Part shown: piece after piece, positions 50,001 to 58,564 of the stretch
Numbering within the stretch: the stretch's first letter is position 1
How the letters are laid out: every line of letters begins with the position of its first letter
NCBI GenBank assembly: GCA_025964775.1
Contig: JAOPYE010000026.1
Location: 62,001 to 126,000 of the forward strand
DNA: 64,000 nt
DNA from: Marmoricola sp.
GTDB taxonomy: Bacteria > Actinomycetota > Actinomycetes > Propionibacteriales > Nocardioidaceae
Direction of reading: 5' to 3'
The notes under the pieces: model-generated
Seen by the model: only the letters and a program-made list of their open reading frames with translations
Databases searched by the model: none
Told to the model about the DNA's origin: nothing
Made by a program: the position numbers and the translations under genes

Positions 50001-51404
50001 TCAGTGCACCCCTGCCCTCTTCAGGAGCCGGTTGACCGTCGACGGCTTGGTGATCCCCTTCTGCTGGAGCGCCAGCTCCAGGATGCCGGTCGGGGTGAAC
50101 GGGAACGACCCGGGCAGACCGTCGGTGATGCTTTCGATACCCGCCCCGGCCTGGAACGCGAGCGTCGAACCGCGCGAGTCCTGTGTCATCGACGCCCGGT
50201 TGATGTTGGTGGCCATGTACGCGAGCTCCTCGTAGAACGTTTGCGTGCGCTGGTACGGCTCGGGGAGGTTCGTGAACCCTGGTGTGCTGCCACCGCTCCA
50301 CGGCTGCAGGATGAAGTCGGAGATCGGGCCCCTGAGGCGATCCAGCACGGGGCCGCGCAGGTTGTCGAGCACCGAGGTGCCAGTCGTCGCGACGGGCACC
50401 AGGTTGCTCACCGCCGGCTGGGCCTGCTGGAGTACCGGCTTGAGGTCGTGCACGACCGGGAGGGCGAGGTCCAGCATCGGGTTCAGCGCGTTGACCAGAC
50501 GGGTGAGGCCGGGCACGGCCGGTTGCAACCGCGCCGCCGCGACCTGCAGCTTGTCGAGCGTCACCGAGAGGTCAGCCAACCCGGCCTGCGCGCTGTCCAC
50601 CGTGGCGGGAAGGTCGTGCAGGACGCTGACCAGCTGCGGAGTACGAAGCGCCAGGACGTCTGCCGTCGTGTTCAGGTCGTTGCTGATCCGCTCCAGCTGC
50701 CCGTCGCGTGCGGTCAGGACCGCCGATGCACCCTGAAGGTTCGCGACCAGGTCGGGCAGGTCGGTGGACGGGTGCGTGCCACGGGCCGCGCTCAGGACAA
50801 CCGCACCAGGTGCGAGCACCGTCGGAAGTGACTGCAGGCTCTGCGTGAGCGGCACCCGGCTCTGCGCCAGTGTCGGAGCAGCCTTTGCCAGGGTTCCCTG
50901 GACTCCCTCACGGGCTGTTCTCGGCAGTGCACCGAGGATGCTGTCCAGCTCCACAGGCAGTCTCGTCCGAGTGATCGGGATCTGACCGCTGAACGTCTGG
51001 GTCAGGTCGCCACCTGGCTTGAGGTCGACCGAGTACCGACCTCCCAGGACGTTGACCGGCTCGATGCTCGCCGACGGCCGGCTTCCGAGCAGCTTGCGGA
51101 TGCCGTCGTCGAGTCGCAGCCGCACTACGGCGTCGTCGTGGCCGGTGTAGCTGATGCCCGACACCTCACCGACCGGCAGGCCGTTGAGCTTCACTTCCGA
51201 CTTGTACTTCTGCAGCTTGTAGCTGCTCGGGAACACGGCACTGATCTCGTCCTTGCTGGACAAGGCCCCCTCGATGTCCGGACGCAGACCCAACACGGTG
51301 AACAACAGCACCAGGCACAGGATCGTGGCGATCCCGAGTGATCGCTGCTGGTTCGCACCTGGGAGCCTGATCCCGGCCTTGAGGTTGGACGCGAAGCCGG
51401 TCAT
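50001..51404 (-). CDS. mceD: Mce protein, fourth in operon (MceD position)
   Basis: 467 residues. N-terminal helix about 24-40, Mce domain about 50-130 with VKLNGLPVGEVSGISYTGHD, long amphipathic helical region, and a C-terminal domain with FTNLPEPYQRTQTFYEELA. Start: ATG at 51404 has a GGGGTGG six bases upstream; a GTG one codon earlier overlaps the mceC stop and is possible. Part of the six-subunit substrate tube. Confidence 0.92.
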   Translation of the reverse strand: MTGFASNLKAGIRLPGANQQRSLGIATILCLVLLFTVLGLRPDIEGALSSKDEISAVFPSSYKLQKYKSEVKLNGLPVGEVSGISYTGHDDAVVRLRLDDGIRKLLGSRPSASIEPVNVLGGRYSVDLKPGGDLTQTFSGQIPITRTRLPVELDSILGALPRTAREGVQGTLAKAAPTLAQSRVPLTQSLQSLPTVLAPGAVVLSAARGTHPSTDLPDLVANLQGASAVLTARDGQLERISNDLNTTADVLALRTPQLVSVLHDLPATVDSAQAGLADLSVTLDKLQVAAARLQPAVPGLTRLVNALNPMLDLALPVVHDLKPVLQQAQPAVSNLVPVATTGTSVLDNLRGPVLDRLRGPISDFILQPWSGGSTPGFTNLPEPYQRTQTFYEELAYMATNINRASMTQDSRGSTLAFQAGAGIESITDGLPGSFPFTPTGILELALQQKGITKPSTVNRLLKRAGVH

Positions 51405-52690
51405 CACTTGCCACCCCGGTTGTCGGTGATCGTCTGGTGGTTGTAGCCGGTCCCGGGCTTCGGGTAGGCCTCGCTGCGGTACAGCGGGTCCGGGACCCCT
51501 GCCAGGCTGAAGGCACCGGGAGCCGTCAGCAGTGCAGCGAAGTAGTGCTTGGAGTCGTCGCCCTGCAGGGTGCCGCTGAGCAGCGCGTTCTGGGCGAAGA
51601 ATCGGCCGACGTCACCGGCGTAAGGCGCGAAGGGTTCCAGCAGGTCGGCCAAGCTGCCGATCGCTGCGGTTACCCGCGGGACCACCGGACTGGCGTAGGC
51701 GACGGTCCTGGTCAGGTCGAGCACGGCAGGTTCGGCGGCCTTCGCGACGCCGGCGACCTTGTCCAGGGTCGGAGGCGAGATGCGCAGGAAGCTGCGCAGG
51801 GCTGGCGTCGCTACCCCGAGCGCGTTGCCACCCGTCTGGAGGTCCTGCACCGCGACCTGTGCATTGCCGAGCGGCGCCTCGAGGGTGTCGAGTGCCTTCT
51901 TCGCGTCGTACAGGCTTTGCGGGAGGCCGGCGATCGTGTTCTGCAGGGCGCTGCCTTTGGCCACGTCGAGTGCAGCGATCGTCTGGTTCGTGCTGCGCAC
52001 CAGTGACCGGAGCTCGTCCTGCCGTCCTTGGAACCGCGACACCAGGGTGTCGGCGCTTCGCAAGAGCCCGGCCAAGTCGGCCCGGGAGCTCGACGCCGCC
52101 GAGGCGACCGTGCCCAGGTTGCCTAGCAGGCTCGGCGAGCTCGCCAGGAACGAGTTCAGGTCCGAGCTGTGCCCGGCCAACCCGTCCGAAAGCGTGCCCA
52201 GCGTGTCATTGAGGGCGAGTAGCGAGGGTTGGTCCAGAGACGCGACGATGTCCTCGAGCGACTCCGAGCGCTGGGTCTGGCTCACCGGGATGACGAAGCC
52301 GCCCCCCACTGCCGGGGAGGTGTCCGAGCCGATCGACAGTTCGACGTACTTCTTGCCCAGGGCCGAGACGTTGCCGATGGCGGCCGTCGCGTCCCGGTGG
52401 ATCACGTGGTTGCCCTCGAGGCGCATGACCACCCGGGCGGTGTGCTGCTTCGTGTAGCTGATGCTGGCGACCTGACCGATGCGGACACCGTTCTGCCGCA
52501 CCTCTTTGCCGGGTTTGAGGATGCCCACGTTGGTGAAGTCGGCTGTCACGTAGGTGTAGCTGCGCCCCGGCAAGGCGCCGCCACGTTGGACGATGCCACC
52601 GATCACGGCGACCGCAACCAGGAGCAGCAGCGTCACGACTCCGTAGACCACGCGGCGGGCGTCATCGCGGTGGATCGGTTCGGGCCTCAT
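51404..52690 (-). CDS. mceC: Mce protein, third in operon (MceC position)
   Basis: 428 residues. A helix at about 13-34 is followed by the Mce domain (42-125) with VRQNGVRIGQVASISYTKQ and a helical region to about 340. The C-terminal tail contains YRSEAYPKPGTGYNHQT. The ATG at 52690 overlaps the mceB stop (ATGA); the frame extends far upstream but only as a shadow of mceB. No lipobox. Confidence 0.92.
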   Translation of the reverse strand: MRPEPIHRDDARRVVYGVVTLLLLVAVAVIGGIVQRGGALPGRSYTYVTADFTNVGILKPGKEVRQNGVRIGQVASISYTKQHTARVVMRLEGNHVIHRDATAAIGNVSALGKKYVELSIGSDTSPAVGGGFVIPVSQTQRSESLEDIVASLDQPSLLALNDTLGTLSDGLAGHSSDLNSFLASSPSLLGNLGTVASAASSSRADLAGLLRSADTLVSRFQGRQDELRSLVRSTNQTIAALDVAKGSALQNTIAGLPQSLYDAKKALDTLEAPLGNAQVAVQDLQTGGNALGVATPALRSFLRISPPTLDKVAGVAKAAEPAVLDLTRTVAYASPVVPRVTAAIGSLADLLEPFAPYAGDVGRFFAQNALLSGTLQGDDSKHYFAALLTAPGAFSLAGVPDPLYRSEAYPKPGTGYNHQTITDNRGGK

Positions 52691-54096
52691 CGGCCACCTC
52701 CCAGGAGTTGCTGGACGAGGTTCTGCTCCTGGGTGCCGGTGAGCCCCAGGGCGCTCGTGAGCGAGTTGGACGACTGACTGGCACCAGCCGTCTTGTTGCC
52801 GCCGAGGAGGCTCCCGAGCGTGCCGTTGAGCAGGCTCGTGAGATTGCCCAGGGCGCCGGAGCCCTTCGTCGTACCGCCCAGCAAGGCCGGCAGCTGAACT
52901 CCCAACTGCGGCGGGATCAGCGACTGAGCGATGCTGTTCAGGGACGCTGGACTCAGGTAGATGACCCCTCGGAAGTAGTGGCTCAGGCTGTCGCTGCCGT
53001 TGGTCGACAGCGCCCATTTGCGCACGAAGTCCATGACGCCCTGGAGGTTCTTGTCGAGCACCTCGTGACTCAACGGGTTGAGCGATCGCGCTGCCGTCGT
53101 CAGGTTCGGCCCGGACCGACGCAGCTCAGCGACGACCGGAGCTGCGTCCTGGAGGAGCTTGTCCGCCTCCGCCAGCACGGGCTTGAGCGAGGCCAGTGCA
53201 GGATCGGCCGAGTTGGCGAAGGTCTGCAGCTCGTTCACGACCTGACTCAGGTTCCCCGTCAGGGGTCGGATCCCCCTGAGCGTTACCCGGGCCGCAGCCG
53301 CGGTGCCGCCGAACCTCGCGAGCGTCTGCTGTGCCGACATCAGGGTCGAGGGAAGCTGCTCGATGGTCGCGGCGAGCGCAGCCTGCTGGTTGCGCACTCC
53401 CGCGAGCAGCTGCTCGGTGGAAGACACGAGCCGGTCAAGAGTCTGTCCGTTGTCGTCGGCGAGCGCGGACGCCACCGGGTTCGTGGCGTCGACCAGGTTC
53501 GACAACAGTGCGTTCTGGGCAGCCAGGACCTTCGCGAGCGAGTCGGTGTCCTTCATGGCTGGAGCAAGTGCGGCCAGCGCCTCCTGTGCGTTCGAGCCGT
53601 TCCCGTTGAGGCCCTCACCGAGCGTCGTCAGCACAGCGGCCAGGTCGGCTCCCCGCGGCGCACCGAGGGTGTCCAGGACGTCCTGGATGTTCGTGGCCAC
53701 CGACGTCTGCTTCGCCGGCAGGTAGTCCGTCGTCATGAACGGCGCGCGGTCGCTGCCCGGGTCGAGGTCGACATAGTCCTCACCGAGGAGGTTGGACGGC
53801 CGTACCGTCAGCGTCGCATCCTGGTGCAGCGGCAGCACACCCTTCTCGAGGCTGAGCGTCAGTTCCGCGTGTCGCTGGCTGTCCAGCTTGACGGACTGGA
53901 TGGTCCCGATCAGCGCACCGGCACCGCGCACACTGGCGCCGACTTCGAGCTGGCCGGCGTCCGGCATCGTCACCCGCAGCGTGGTCCGACCCCCGTTGCC
54001 GGGACTGCGGATCAGGGCGAGACCGCCCACGACGACCAGCGCGAGCACGACCACTGTGGCGACGGTCCTGCCTGGAGACCCCTTGGTCGGGCTCAT
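52687..54096 (-). CDS. mceB: Mce protein, second in operon (MceB position)
   Basis: 469 residues. Membrane helix about 12-30, Mce domain about 38-120 with ASVRGAGALIGTIQSVKL and SNLLGEDYVDLDPGSD, then a helical stretch and a C-terminus rich in Gly, Ser, Asn and Leu (GNLTSLLNGTLGSLLGGN). The ATG at 54096 overlaps the mceA stop (ATGA). Role as in the other Mce subunits. Confidence 0.92.
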   Translation of the reverse strand: MSPTKGSPGRTVATVVVLALVVVGGLALIRSPGNGGRTTLRVTMPDAGQLEVGASVRGAGALIGTIQSVKLDSQRHAELTLSLEKGVLPLHQDATLTVRPSNLLGEDYVDLDPGSDRAPFMTTDYLPAKQTSVATNIQDVLDTLGAPRGADLAAVLTTLGEGLNGNGSNAQEALAALAPAMKDTDSLAKVLAAQNALLSNLVDATNPVASALADDNGQTLDRLVSSTEQLLAGVRNQQAALAATIEQLPSTLMSAQQTLARFGGTAAAARVTLRGIRPLTGNLSQVVNELQTFANSADPALASLKPVLAEADKLLQDAAPVVAELRRSGPNLTTAARSLNPLSHEVLDKNLQGVMDFVRKWALSTNGSDSLSHYFRGVIYLSPASLNSIAQSLIPPQLGVQLPALLGGTTKGSGALGNLTSLLNGTLGSLLGGNKTAGASQSSNSLTSALGLTGTQEQNLVQQLLGGGR

Positions 54097-55337
54097 CGGA
54101 TCGGATCCCCGTTCGCGTCCAGGACCTGGGTGCCGTTGGCGACAGCGGCGTTGGCGCCCGGACCGGGCGCGTCCCACCGGGTCATGCCAGGAGGGATGAT
54201 GCCGGTCGGGTTCGAGTTGAAGCTGCTGATCGATGCCGGAACGAGCGCGCGGCCGAAGTGGCCCGCACTGTTCTTCGCGGAGAACAAGGAGGTCCAGTTG
54301 GTCAGGAACCCGATGACCTCGGGGGTGTACGGACGCAGGAAGCTGACTGCTGGCTCCAGACGCCCCAGCGACGTGGTGATGTCGGGGATCGTCGCGACAC
54401 CCGCGTCCAGCAGGGCTGGCGTGACGCCGAGGAGCTGGCGGGCGGAGGCCAGCGTCGAGCGCAACGCGTTCACCGTGGGTCGGAGGTCGGTGAGCACCGG
54501 GTTCAGCTTCGCGGCGACCTGCGGCAGCTCGTGGATTGCCGGCTGCAACGCCTGGATCAGCGGCTCCGCTTGGTCGACCGCACCCGGAACCTTGGAGAAG
54601 AAGCTGGTCGCAGACGAGACAGTGCCGGGCAAGGCGTCGAGGGCCGCACTGATCTGTTGTTGCTGCCCCGCGGCAGCGCTGACGAGCTCATGCAGCTTGA
54701 GCAGCGTGTTCTCGGTGTTGCCAGCGCGTGCGTTGAGGCGGGTCGTGAGGGTAGTGAGATCGGTGACCAGCGACTTGATCGCGGGCCCGTCGGAACCGAT
54801 GCCTGCGAGCACGTCTCCGAGCGCGGAGATCAGCGGGCCCCCAGTCGCGACGGTCTTGTTCAAGCTGCCTTCGTTGCCCTGGAGGGTCGCCTGCAGGTTG
54901 GCCACGACTTTCTGCAGGTTCGCACGGGTGGGCGCGTCGAGGCTGGCCAGGACGTCGTCCAGCTGTACCGGCTCGGTCGCGGCCCGGACTACTTTCCCGG
55001 AGGGAAGTGCCGGGTTCCTTGTCGGCCCCGGAATGATGTCGAGCGTCCGGGCGCCGATCGCGTTGCGCCAGGCGAGCCGAGCCTGGGTCCCGGCGTGCAG
55101 AGGTGCGTACGAACCACTGATCGTCGCGGTCACGACGGCCTGGCCGTTGACCACCTGGAGGTCGCTGATGTGGCCGACGGTCTGGCCGGCGATCGTGACG
55201 TTGGCGTTCTTGTAGCCACTGTCGAACGAGGCCATCTGGAACCTGATCGTGTACGGGTCGTTCGTGATCCAGTGCACCCCGACCAGGAGCACCAGGACCG
55301 CCGCAACGCCAGCGGCGACGAGCTTCTTGCGTCGCAT
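54093..55337 (-). CDS. mceA: Mce protein, first in operon (MceA position)
   Basis: 414 residues. MRRKKLVAAG start, helix about 7-24, Mce domain about 32-112 with VTIAGQTVGHISDLQVVNG and NAIGARTLDIIPGP, helical region to about 330 and a C-terminus with NPTGIIPPGMTRWDAPGPG. It begins four bases after the ATPase stop. That an ATPase gene precedes mceA is unusual for actinobacterial Mce loci. Confidence 0.92.
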   Translation of the reverse strand: MRRKKLVAAGVAAVLVLLVGVHWITNDPYTIRFQMASFDSGYKNANVTIAGQTVGHISDLQVVNGQAVVTATISGSYAPLHAGTQARLAWRNAIGARTLDIIPGPTRNPALPSGKVVRAATEPVQLDDVLASLDAPTRANLQKVVANLQATLQGNEGSLNKTVATGGPLISALGDVLAGIGSDGPAIKSLVTDLTTLTTRLNARAGNTENTLLKLHELVSAAAGQQQQISAALDALPGTVSSATSFFSKVPGAVDQAEPLIQALQPAIHELPQVAAKLNPVLTDLRPTVNALRSTLASARQLLGVTPALLDAGVATIPDITTSLGRLEPAVSFLRPYTPEVIGFLTNWTSLFSAKNSAGHFGRALVPASISSFNSNPTGIIPPGMTRWDAPGPGANAAVANGTQVLDANGDPIR

Positions 55338-55341
55338 CGGG

Positions 55342-56154
55342 TCAGTCCATCCCCAGTGGGCCGTCGGCTTCGCCGGTCAGGAACTGTCGCACGAACGGCA
55401 GCTCGGAGCCGAACGCTTCCTCTGCCGTTCCGTAGAGCTGGCACTCGCCCTTCCACAGCACTCCGACGTAGTCGCTCACCGTTCGCGCCGTCGGGATGTC
55501 GTGGGTGATGACGATGTAGGTTCCGCCCTTCTCGTCGTGGATCCGGCGGATGATCTGGGAGAGCAGCTTGGTGCGGACCGGGTCCAGGCCCGAGTCGGGC
55601 TCATCAAAGAGCACCACGTCCGGATCCATCACCAGGGCGCGGGCGAACCCGGCACGCTTGCGCATGCCGCCGGAGATCTCGTTCGGAGCCTTGTCGACCG
55701 CGGCCTCCAGACCCATGATCCGCAGGTTGTCCATGACGATCTCGCGGATCTCGTCCTCGGACTTGTCGGTGTGCCGGCGCAGAGGGAACGCGGTGTTGTC
55801 GTACAGATTCATGGACCCGAAGAGGGCGCCGTCCTGGAACAGCACCCCGAACCGCTTGCGCAGCTCGAAGCGCTCCCGCTCGGAGACTCGCCAGATGTCC
55901 TGACCGAACACCTTGACTTCACCGGCGTCGGGCTCAAGAAGGCCGACGATGTGCTTGAGCAGCACCGACTTGCCCGTGCCTGAGGGACCGAGCACGGTGG
56001 TGATGGCGTCGTCCTGGAACGAGATGTCCAGTCCGCGAAGGATGTGCGAACTCCCGAACTTCTTGTGGACGCCCGATACCTCGATGGTGTGCGAACCCGC
56101 CTTGGCGTGACTGCCTGCACGTGCCGTCATCGGGTCGGCGATAGTCGCGGTCAT
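55342..56154 (-). CDS. mceG: Mce-associated ABC ATPase (MceG/Mkl type)
   Basis: 270 residues. Walker A GPSGTGKS is at 56-63, the signature ISGGMRKRAG near 155, Walker B VVLFDEPDSGLDP near 178, and H-loop ITHDIP near 213. The segment GVLFQDGALFGSMNLYDNTA and the end VRQFLTGEADGPLGM are the same as those I associate with mycobacterial Mkl/MceG. It powers YrbEA/YrbEB. The ATG at 56154 has GAGGAG six bases upstream; an ATG nine codons earlier lacks it. Mkl normally lies away from mce operons and serves several; here it is inside one and may also serve the Mce locus at the left edge. Confidence 0.95.
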   Translation of the reverse strand: MTATIADPMTARAGSHAKAGSHTIEVSGVHKKFGSSHILRGLDISFQDDAITTVLGPSGTGKSVLLKHIVGLLEPDAGEVKVFGQDIWRVSERERFELRKRFGVLFQDGALFGSMNLYDNTAFPLRRHTDKSEDEIREIVMDNLRIMGLEAAVDKAPNEISGGMRKRAGFARALVMDPDVVLFDEPDSGLDPVRTKLLSQIIRRIHDEKGGTYIVITHDIPTARTVSDYVGVLWKGECQLYGTAEEAFGSELPFVRQFLTGEADGPLGMD

Positions 56155-56218
56155 CGGTGGCTCCTCGGGAGTTGGGTGCATGGATCGTGGGGTGTCAGGG
56201 CGCTGGGACGGGACTCGG

Positions 56219-57022
56219 TCATGTGCCGAACGCCTCCCCGCTGCCGTACAGGTAGAAGTTCATGGCGAAGAGCACCGCCACCGTGCTGATCAACACCAGG
56301 TTGACGAGCATCGACTGGGCGGTGGCGCGTCCCACCCCGACCGGCCCGCCGCTCGCGGTGTAGCCGTAGAACACGCTGACCAAGGTGACGATGAGCCCGG
56401 TGACCGTGGCCCATGTCGCGGCGATGAGCAGGTCGCGCGGACCCTGGAACAGCCACAGGATGTTGTCGTGCCCGCCGGCGGAGACCGAGTGCAGCACGGT
56501 GACGTAGAAGAACCTCGACGAGAGGAAGAACAGCAGCAGCCCGGTGACGTAGACGAACGGGAGCGTCACGAGTGCGGCCACCGCGCGGGTCGAGGCGAGG
56601 AAGGGCCGGGACTCGACACCCATCACGTCCATCGCGTCGATCTCGTCGCTGATCCGCATCGCGCCGAGCTCGGCGACGATGCCGCAGCCGTACTTCGCGG
56701 CCAGCACCCAGCCGAAGACGATCTCGGTAAGACCGCGCAACAGCGGGACCGAGGAGATCGCGCCGACGTAGCTCTCCAGGCCGAGCCCTTCAAACAGGAA
56801 GGTCCCGGTGATCCCGAGGAGCGCACCGAGCAGCACCATCATGAACAAGAGGACAACCAGGTTGCTGCGCAAGAGCGCACCGATCTGACGGAGGCACTCC
56901 CCGGGATACAGCCGGACGGCTCGCGGCATCTCCCGCATCGTCCGCCAGCTGAAGCTGACCAGGTTGCCGGTGTCCTCGAGCGAACGACCGATCCCGGTCT
57001 CCTCCTGCGGCGCGGCGGTCAC
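56219..57022 (-). CDS. yrbEB: Mce-locus ABC permease YrbEB (MlaE family)
   Basis: 267-residue permease. FLFEGLGLESYVGAISSVPL leads to the ATPase-contact region ELGAMRISDEIDAMDVMGVE, then three further helices and the closing SMLVNLVLISTVAVLFAMNF. GTG at 57022 overlaps the YrbEA stop (GTGA). With YrbEA it forms the membrane heterodimer of the importer. Confidence 0.95.
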   Translation of the reverse strand: MTAAPQEETGIGRSLEDTGNLVSFSWRTMREMPRAVRLYPGECLRQIGALLRSNLVVLLFMMVLLGALLGITGTFLFEGLGLESYVGAISSVPLLRGLTEIVFGWVLAAKYGCGIVAELGAMRISDEIDAMDVMGVESRPFLASTRAVAALVTLPFVYVTGLLLFFLSSRFFYVTVLHSVSAGGHDNILWLFQGPRDLLIAATWATVTGLIVTLVSVFYGYTASGGPVGVGRATAQSMLVNLVLISTVAVLFAMNFYLYGSGEAFGT

Positions 57023-57894
57023 CGGAACTCACCCAGACCGGGGAAGAAGCCAAGCACGAGAGCGTTGTAGCCCAGTTGCATCACGAACAGGCTCACGAAC
57101 GAGATCACCACGGCCTGGTTCACCGCGCGCCCCAGACCGATCGCACCGCCGGAGGCGTTGATGCCCTTGTAGCAACAGATCGCTCCGATCAGCAGTCCAG
57201 CCAGGAAACAGTTGAGGATCAGCGAGACGACCTCTACCGGGCTGAGCGTCCCGAACTCGAACTGCAACGAGTTCGCGGGCGAGATGCCCCCGATGAACAT
57301 CGCTGAGAAGACCGAGCTTCCGATCGTGATGAGCTCAGCGGGGATGGCGAGCAGGGTGGTCACGATCGTGACCGAGACGATCCGCGGGAGCACCAACGTG
57401 CGGATCGGGTCGATCCCCATGACCTCCATCGCGTCCAGCTCCTCGCGGACCTTGCGCGATCCGAGCTCGGCCGTCATCGAGGCACCGACGACACCAGCCA
57501 CGAGGAGCGTCGCGACCCAGACAGTGAAGGTTCGGGTGCTCTGCACGAGAAGCAGCGGGCCGTAGAGCTCGTCGACACCGGCCAGGTTCAGGAACTTCTG
57601 CGACGGTACCGAGAGCATCAGCAGGAAGCCGGAGAGCGCGAAGAAGATGGCGATGTAGGAGCGCTTGATGGTGAACGCCATCTCGTCGATGGTGTCGGTC
57701 CAGTAGCCCGTCGGATGCCGGACCGCGTCCCACAGCACCGTGACCAACAGCTGCGTGATCCCGCCCGCCTCGACGAGGGTGGAGCGGACGCGTCCGGGCA
57801 GGTACGCCGTCCCGCGGGAGAGCACGGTGTCGTACGGACCGCCCGGGTCTATCGGTACGACGCCGGCCGGAGGCGGCGTGGACTCGACCGTCAC
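57019..57894 (-). CDS. yrbEA: Mce-locus ABC permease YrbEA (MlaE family)
   Basis: 291-residue permease, first gene of the long Mce operon. The contact segment is ELGSRKVREELDAMEVMGID, followed by VLPRIVSVTIVTTLL, and later ICCYKGINASGGAIGLGRAV, typical of YrbE proteins. A 60-residue cytoplasmic N-terminus precedes the first helix. The GTG at 57894 has GGAG seven bases upstream. The gap upstream has a large A+T palindrome (57931-57951). Compared with the YrbEA at 117-884 it is clearly different in sequence, so the two loci are not recent duplicates. Confidence 0.95.
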   Translation of the reverse strand: MTVESTPPPAGVVPIDPGGPYDTVLSRGTAYLPGRVRSTLVEAGGITQLLVTVLWDAVRHPTGYWTDTIDEMAFTIKRSYIAIFFALSGFLLMLSVPSQKFLNLAGVDELYGPLLLVQSTRTFTVWVATLLVAGVVGASMTAELGSRKVREELDAMEVMGIDPIRTLVLPRIVSVTIVTTLLAIPAELITIGSSVFSAMFIGGISPANSLQFEFGTLSPVEVVSLILNCFLAGLLIGAICCYKGINASGGAIGLGRAVNQAVVISFVSLFVMQLGYNALVLGFFPGLGEFR

Positions 57895-57930
57895 AATGCT
57901 GCTCCGTTCCGTCAGAGAATCTGGATGAGT

Positions 57931-57951
57931 TTTTTAATACAGAGTTAAAAA
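57931..57951. promoter_or_regulatory. A+T palindrome in Mce operon promoter
   Basis: TTTTTAA-TACAGAG-TTAAAAA has perfect seven-base arms, 37 bases before the yrbEA GTG. The rest of the 87-base gap (57895-57981) is also A+T rich, including TATTAAAAAC at 57961. It is a likely operator or promoter. It does not match motif 1 or motif 2. Confidence 0.6.
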
Positions 57952-57981
57952 CTTAGTCCATATTAAAAACGATGGCAAGGT

Positions 57982-58386
57982 CTAGGAAGCGAGCAGATCG
58001 ACGCGTCCTTCGCGCCGGGCCAGGTCGGCGTAGATGGACGGCAGTGCGGCCGCCGCACTCAGCAGTCCGAACAGCGGTGCGAGGTCGTCGGTTGCGACGA
58101 TCTCTCCGGTTCCGAGCGCGTCCCCGACGTCCACGTGGCCCTGGCAGAGCGCGAGTGCAGTCTTCGCGCGCATCGCGACCATGGCTGAAGGCGCGTCGTC
58201 CGCAGCGGTGAACCGGACCTCGCGACGTACGGCGTCGACATACAGCACGCAGTCAGGGTCGACGATGCCGAACCGGAACGAGACCGGGCGGTCCGCAAGG
58301 ATGGACGCCACCGCCGGCTGGGCGAGCGCAGACTGGAGGGTTCCGCCGATGAAGCGGATGACCTCGTCGGGACAGGTGAGATGCAT
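57982..58386 (-). CDS. SCP2-like sterol-carrier domain protein
   Basis: 134-residue SCP2-like protein starting MHLTCPDEVIRFIGG. The ATG at 58386 has AGGAGG six bases upstream; the longer frame covers the promoter gap. VSFRFGIVDPDCVLYVDAVR is the lipid-tunnel sheet, and ALALCQGHVDVGDALGTGEI its later part, closing with GRVDLLAS as in the SCP2 protein at 30322. It lies 87 bases before the Mce operon on the same strand, separated by an A+T-rich gap, and could receive the imported lipid in the cytoplasm. Confidence 0.82.
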   Translation of the reverse strand: MHLTCPDEVIRFIGGTLQSALAQPAVASILADRPVSFRFGIVDPDCVLYVDAVRREVRFTAADDAPSAMVAMRAKTALALCQGHVDVGDALGTGEIVATDDLAPLFGLLSAAAALPSIYADLARREGRVDLLAS

Positions 58387-58473
58387 AGTGAGCCTCCTGG
58401 GTGTCGCCGGCGGTGTCAGGACCACCGAACGGGCCCACCCTCCGCTCTTTGCGGCACCAGAAAACCCGCGGAG

Positions 58474-58493
58474 ATACGTACTTCCATACGTAT
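58474..58493. repeat. ATACGTA double repeat in SCP2 / LuxR divergent gap
   Basis: ATACGTA (58474-58480) and ATACGTAT (58486-58493), each containing the self-complementary TACGTA, separated by CTTCC. It lies 88 bases upstream of the SCP2 gene and 72 bases upstream of the LuxR gene. This could be a binding site of the LuxR regulator or another protein. Confidence 0.45.
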
Positions 58494-58564
58494 GTCCTGC
58501 GTCACAATGGTCGCCTGCAGGTACTCTCACGCGACCCGCCAACGACCAAGGGACTCACCGCCGC

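Noticed and set aside
52708-55215. 835-residue plus-strand open frame opposite mceA and mceB
   Set aside because: Composition is of antisense type and it spans two real minus-strand Mce genes; no ribosome site or motif.
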